NCBI RefSeq assembly: GCF_047496725.1
Contig: NC_132971.1
Coordinates: 21,119,001-21,183,000, forward strand
From: Anoplolepis gracilipes
Lineage: Eukaryota > Arthropoda > Insecta > Hymenoptera > Formicidae
DNA: 64,000 nucleotides
Direction: 5' to 3'
Position numbers and translations under genes: made by a program. The notes beneath the pieces are model-generated. The model saw only the letters and a list, made by a program, of their open reading frames with translations. It was not told the DNA's origin and did not search any database. This document shows, piece by piece, positions 63,610-64,000 of the stretch; positions within the stretch are counted from its first letter, which is position 1, and the number at the start of each line of letters is the position of its first letter.

Positions 63610-64000
63610 ATGGATGATCTGCTGAAGCAGCTCGAGACGTTGAAGATCAGGGGCGATTTCTGCGAGGACAATTCCTGGACACCCTGTATAGATCTGGTTC
63701 AGAGGAGTCTCGCGCCCCAGAGAACAATCGGGACGGAACGTCCATGCGAGGAGAAGGATTTCAGGGAATACAGGCTCGTCGTGGAGAGAAACCTGCGAAA
63801 CATCAGGTCTATGCTGCAACATATCTCCAACAGTTGCAGGGAGAAGAATTTGCAGTTATGCAATGCCACAGGGACGGTTAAAACATTCGGCTTGAATTTG
63901 TTATTACTTATCGGTGAGCACAATGAGAGGAATATTTGGAATACAGCCGAGTGTGTCTCAATTTCAAAAGAATTACTCGCCGGCTTCTGCAATCTGTACT
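63610..64000 (+). CDS. Unidentified protein, first coding exon, cut by the window end
   Basis: An open frame from ATG 63610 to the last base (130 codons), preceded by an in-frame TGA at 63595-63597, so this ATG is the first possible start. The sequence begins MDDLLKQLETLKIRG and looks alpha-helical with leucine-rich stretches (GLNLLLLIGEHNERN), as in HEAT/ARM-type proteins. I do not recognise the family. The GLNLLLLIGE...ELLAGFCNLY segment is weakly reminiscent of TELO2-interacting protein 2, but this is a guess from memory and should not be carried forward as an annotation. Coding status is supported by balanced codon use and the lack of stops. Confidence 0.7.
   Translation, partial: MDDLLKQLETLKIRGDFCEDNSWTPCIDLVQRSLAPQRTIGTERPCEEKDFREYRLVVERNLRNIRSMLQHISNSCREKNLQLCNATGTVKTFGLNLLLLIGEHNERNIWNTAECVSISKELLAGFCNLY

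Noticed and set aside
1..64000. CRISPR arrays, operons, rRNA or tRNA genes, viral genes
   Set aside because: No spaced direct repeats, no cloverleaf-type sequence with A/B boxes recognised by eye, no rRNA or viral hallmark; the genome is eukaryotic. A tRNAscan or Rfam search would be needed for small RNAs I could miss.

Overview
This is eukaryotic, almost certainly insect, nuclear DNA. It has five well-supported multi-exon genes with canonical GT-AG introns, long AT-rich non-coding stretches, many microsatellites, and numerous short palindromic DNA-transposon derivatives (MITEs). The proteins read as insect orthologues. Together with the mariner, hAT, piggyBac-type and Tc1-type remnants this suggests a hymenopteran, perhaps an ant, but that last step is inference. 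Nothing prokaryotic (operon, CRISPR, phage) is present.

Layout. 1-7544: no gene recognised; holds microsatellites, a Tc1/mariner-like MITE (about 4497-4947) and a hAT-type MITE with a perfect 8-bp target duplication (6574-7166). 7671-38112 (minus): an AP180/CALM (lap) clathrin assembly gene of 17 constitutive coding exons, plus a 12-nt cassette microexon and an alternative C-terminus. Its 17.6-kb intron after the first coding exon carries two inverted copies of a TTAA-flanked piggyBac-like MITE, another long-TIR MITE, and a near-perfect 158-bp hairpin. 38.1-40.5 kb: GC-rich putative promoter region, then spacer. 40542-43699 (plus): methionine-R-sulfoxide reductase B (SelR). 43.9-48.6 kb: gene-poor, repeat-rich. 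48777-53035 (minus): group I p21-activated kinase (Pak). 55482-57234 (plus): protein farnesyltransferase beta subunit. 58495-60808 (minus): Abl interactor (Abi). 60.9-63.1 kb: spacer with hairpins. 63610 to the window end (plus): first coding exon of an unidentified gene whose 5' leader contains a short uORF.

Functional links. Pak and Abi both act in Rac/Cdc42-dependent actin control (Pak as effector kinase, Abi as a WAVE-complex subunit). Farnesyltransferase prenylates small GTPases and lamins. AP180 builds clathrin coats at PtdIns(4,5)P2 membranes. SelR reduces methionine-R-sulfoxide, including in actin. I do not claim co-regulation; these look like unlinked housekeeping and neuronal genes that happen to be neighbours.

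I found no clearly new gene system. The most noteworthy signals are the AP180 microexon and alternative tail, a palindromic MITE family spread through introns (one 14-nt tip matches coding sequence of the unknown gene), and the inverted piggyBac-like pair inside one intron.
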